DNA from: JBMYRH01 sp049602155
GTDB lineage: Bacteria > Myxococcota_A > UBA9042 > PHBI01 > JBMYRH01
Reading direction: 5' to 3'
Assembly (NCBI GenBank): GCA_049602155.1
Contig: JBMYRH010000054.1
Span: 1-14,332 of the forward strand
DNA: 14,332 nt
Each line of letters starts with the position of its first letter. Positions within the stretch are counted from its first letter, which is position 1. The translations under genes were made by a program, and so were the position numbers. Below the pieces are notes generated by a model. It saw nothing but the letters and a program-made list of their open reading frames with translations. It searched no databases and was not told where the DNA came from. Of this stretch, positions 9,401 to 12,400 are shown piece by piece.

Positions 9401-12400
9401 TTGGCGGTGCAGCTTTGGCCGTCGCCCACGTAGGGCGGCATGCAGGTGCAGTTCTGTCCCGCTGGGGAGCTGTCTTCACAGGTCGCGCCAAAGGCGCACC
9501 CTGCGGTCCCCGCGGCGCAGTCGTCCCGGTCGATGATGAAGCGGGCTCTGGGGTCGCCGAGGTCGGTGGTGAGCCGACAGGTGCTCGGCGTGTCGCAGCT
9601 GAGCACCCGGGGGACACCCTCCCAGTAGGGCGCGTCAATCGCGCTCTCGAGCAAGAGCGTGCCCTCGCCCAGTTCAAGGATGCGCCAACGGCACTGTGGG
9701 CTGTCCCACCCCGCCGACTGGCCAGAGAGGAAGGTCTCGCTCTCCGCGCGCCACGCGCCACCTTCGGACAGGTCCACGCAGACCCGATAGTAGAGGGGGC
9801 ACTCGGCGTTGACCGAGCCATCGGCGCAGGGCCCTTCGTACTCAGCCAGCTCGAGGTGGAAGACGTCGTGGGTGCCCTCGACCTGCCAAAGCGAGATGGC
9901 GCGCCCGATATAGCCGTCGTCAAAGCCCTCGGGGGGGGTCGAGACGAATGAGAAGGGCTCTGATACCGAGGGGGGAAGGTGGGTGAAGTCGAGGTAGCCC
10001 TCCTCGGCGACGTGGTAGAGCCGGCTCGCATGGGGAAGTAAGCAGCTCACGCCGTCAGCTTGGAGCTCAAAGCCAGGCTCGCACGAGCACGTCGGGGCGC
10101 CGACCATCGCCCCCTCGCAGCGTTGCTGACAAGCGCCATTGTCGACCTCGCAGGCGGCGGCGGGTGTACAGGTCATGCCGTCACCGGTCATCCCCGCCGG
10201 GCAGAGGCAGCTGTAGTCACCGGGGCCGTTGATGCAGAGCGCGTCTTCGTCGCAGGCATCAAGGCCAGCGGCGCACTCATCGACATCGAGGCAGGTGTAG
10301 CCGTCGCCCTGAAAGCCCGGCTCACAGGCGCAGTAATAGCCCCCAGGGAGGTTTTTGCATGCGGCGTGGGGTCCGCAATCGTGGGCGCCCAGCTGACACT
10401 CGTCGACGTCAACGCAGCTTGAGCCGTCGTCCTTGAAGCCTGGTTCACACGCGCACTCAAAGCCCCCGACAGTGTTGGTGCACAGGGCGCCGGCAGAGCA
10501 CGGGGGGCTCGACAAGGCACACTCATCGAGGTCCTGGCAGCCCGCGAGCGGATCGCCCTCGTAGCCCTCGAGGCATAGGCACTCGGCCTCCTCGGAGCAC
10601 TCCGCATTCTCGCCACAGAGGCCGTTATGGGGAGTGCAGGCCCCTGGGGTGATGCGCCAGAGCGTCGTGGGTGAGTTCAGGTCGGTGTCGAGGAGGCCCT
10701 CTTGCGAGAGGAAGGTCGTCGCGGGCTTTGACCAGCCCGGCCCGGAGGTCTCATCGGCCTCACTCCAGGTCTCGAACCCAGGGCTTGTGAGGTTGCCCAC
10801 AAAGTTGTCATCCACCCATGTGTCGAGCTGCCCGGGGGTAAAATAGTCCCAGCAGCCGTCCGTCGGGTGGCACTTCGCGTGGGCGACCTCGGCGAAGGGG
10901 ACGAGCTGGACCTCACCCTCTGCGGCGAGGCGCAGCACCCAGGCGCACTCGCCCTCGTCCCATCCTCCTGGCGTGTCAGCCTCGGTCTTACGATAAGGCA
11001 GGGTCCACCGGTGGTAGTCAGGGGTCGTTCTGCAGAGGCGATACTCTCCGGCACACCCGGGCTCGAGGGTGTAGGTGGCGCACTCGGACTCCTCGAGGGT
11101 GGCGGTGAAGGTGAAGGCTGTCGGTGGGTCGGTGGCGTCGATGGCCTCGGTGACGACAGTCCAGCCTGAGATGAACCTCAAGACGTTCTTGAAGAGATAG
11201 GGCGTCATCTCAAAACGGAGGGCCGGCGCGGACGGATAGTAGTAGGCGTCGCCGTGCATCACCTGCACTAGCTTGTCTGAGGACACAGGGCGCCAACTAA
11301 AGCGAGGGGCGGCGTTTTCGGAGGGCGCCAGGTCAGACCACGTGGTCTGGGGCGAATAGTTGTAAGTGGGATCCAGAGGGTTCCAGTACCCCTCGTCTCC
11401 GTCGGGCGCCACGAGGCTCAAGGCGGTGTGCATGGCCGTGTTCTCAAGGAGAACCGAGGGCCAGGGCGTGCACGTCGCGCCGTCTGAGGGGCTGAGGTCA
11501 AAGCCTGGGAAACACGCGCAGAGCGCCGAGCCATCAGGGGCTGTCCCCTCGCAGATATGCCCACACCCACCGTTGGGGCCGTAGGGCTCGAAGGTGCAGG
11601 CGTCCTCCATCTCACAGGCCAGCCCGTCTCCCGTGGTCCCGAGCGGGCACTCGCACACGAAGCCCCCCGAGGTGTTGGTGCACGCCGCGAGTGGATCGCA
11701 GGGGCCTTGCTCAAGGGCGCACTCGTCGATGTCAGTGCAGCCGGCGACAGCGTCACCCGTGTAGCCCTCGAGACACTCACAGAGTGACACGCCCTCGGCG
11801 CTCTCGACGCAGGCGCTGTTGGCGCCGCACTGCTCCAAGGCCGCCGTACACCACGTGCCCCGTTGAATTTGCCAGAAGGGCGCCGACCAGCCCTGACTCT
11901 GTTTATAAGAGTAGTCTTGACCGTCCCAAGACGCGTTTTGCAGCGCCGGGTCATAGAGCCTAGTCTCAAGGGAGTAGGCCGCCCTCCGAATCGTGGGGGT
12001 CGGCCCCAACTGGTCCTTGGGCGTGCACACGTTGTCCAGGCAGGTTTCATGCGCCCGAGGCCTGGCGAGGACGATGCCCCCGTCGGCTTGTGTGTGCACG
12101 CTCCACATGCACCTTAACCCTTCCCAGGCCTCGGACGCCTCGGGGCTCTCGCCGCGGAGCGCGAGGGTCCAATCTTCGCCCTCCGCGGGGGCACACAGGC
12201 GATAATCTCCGGCGCAACCCGGTGAGAGCCCCCTGCTCGCGCACTGATTGGCCTGGAGCGTCATCGTAAAGGTGAAGGTCACAGGGGGCTCGTCGGGGCC
12301 GAGCTCGACGAGCTCCGTCACCCAATCTTTGGGTCCGTCGGGGTCCTCCGGAGAGACAGGCAGGTAGCTGTCCCTGACCTTGAAGGGGCTCTCGGCGATG

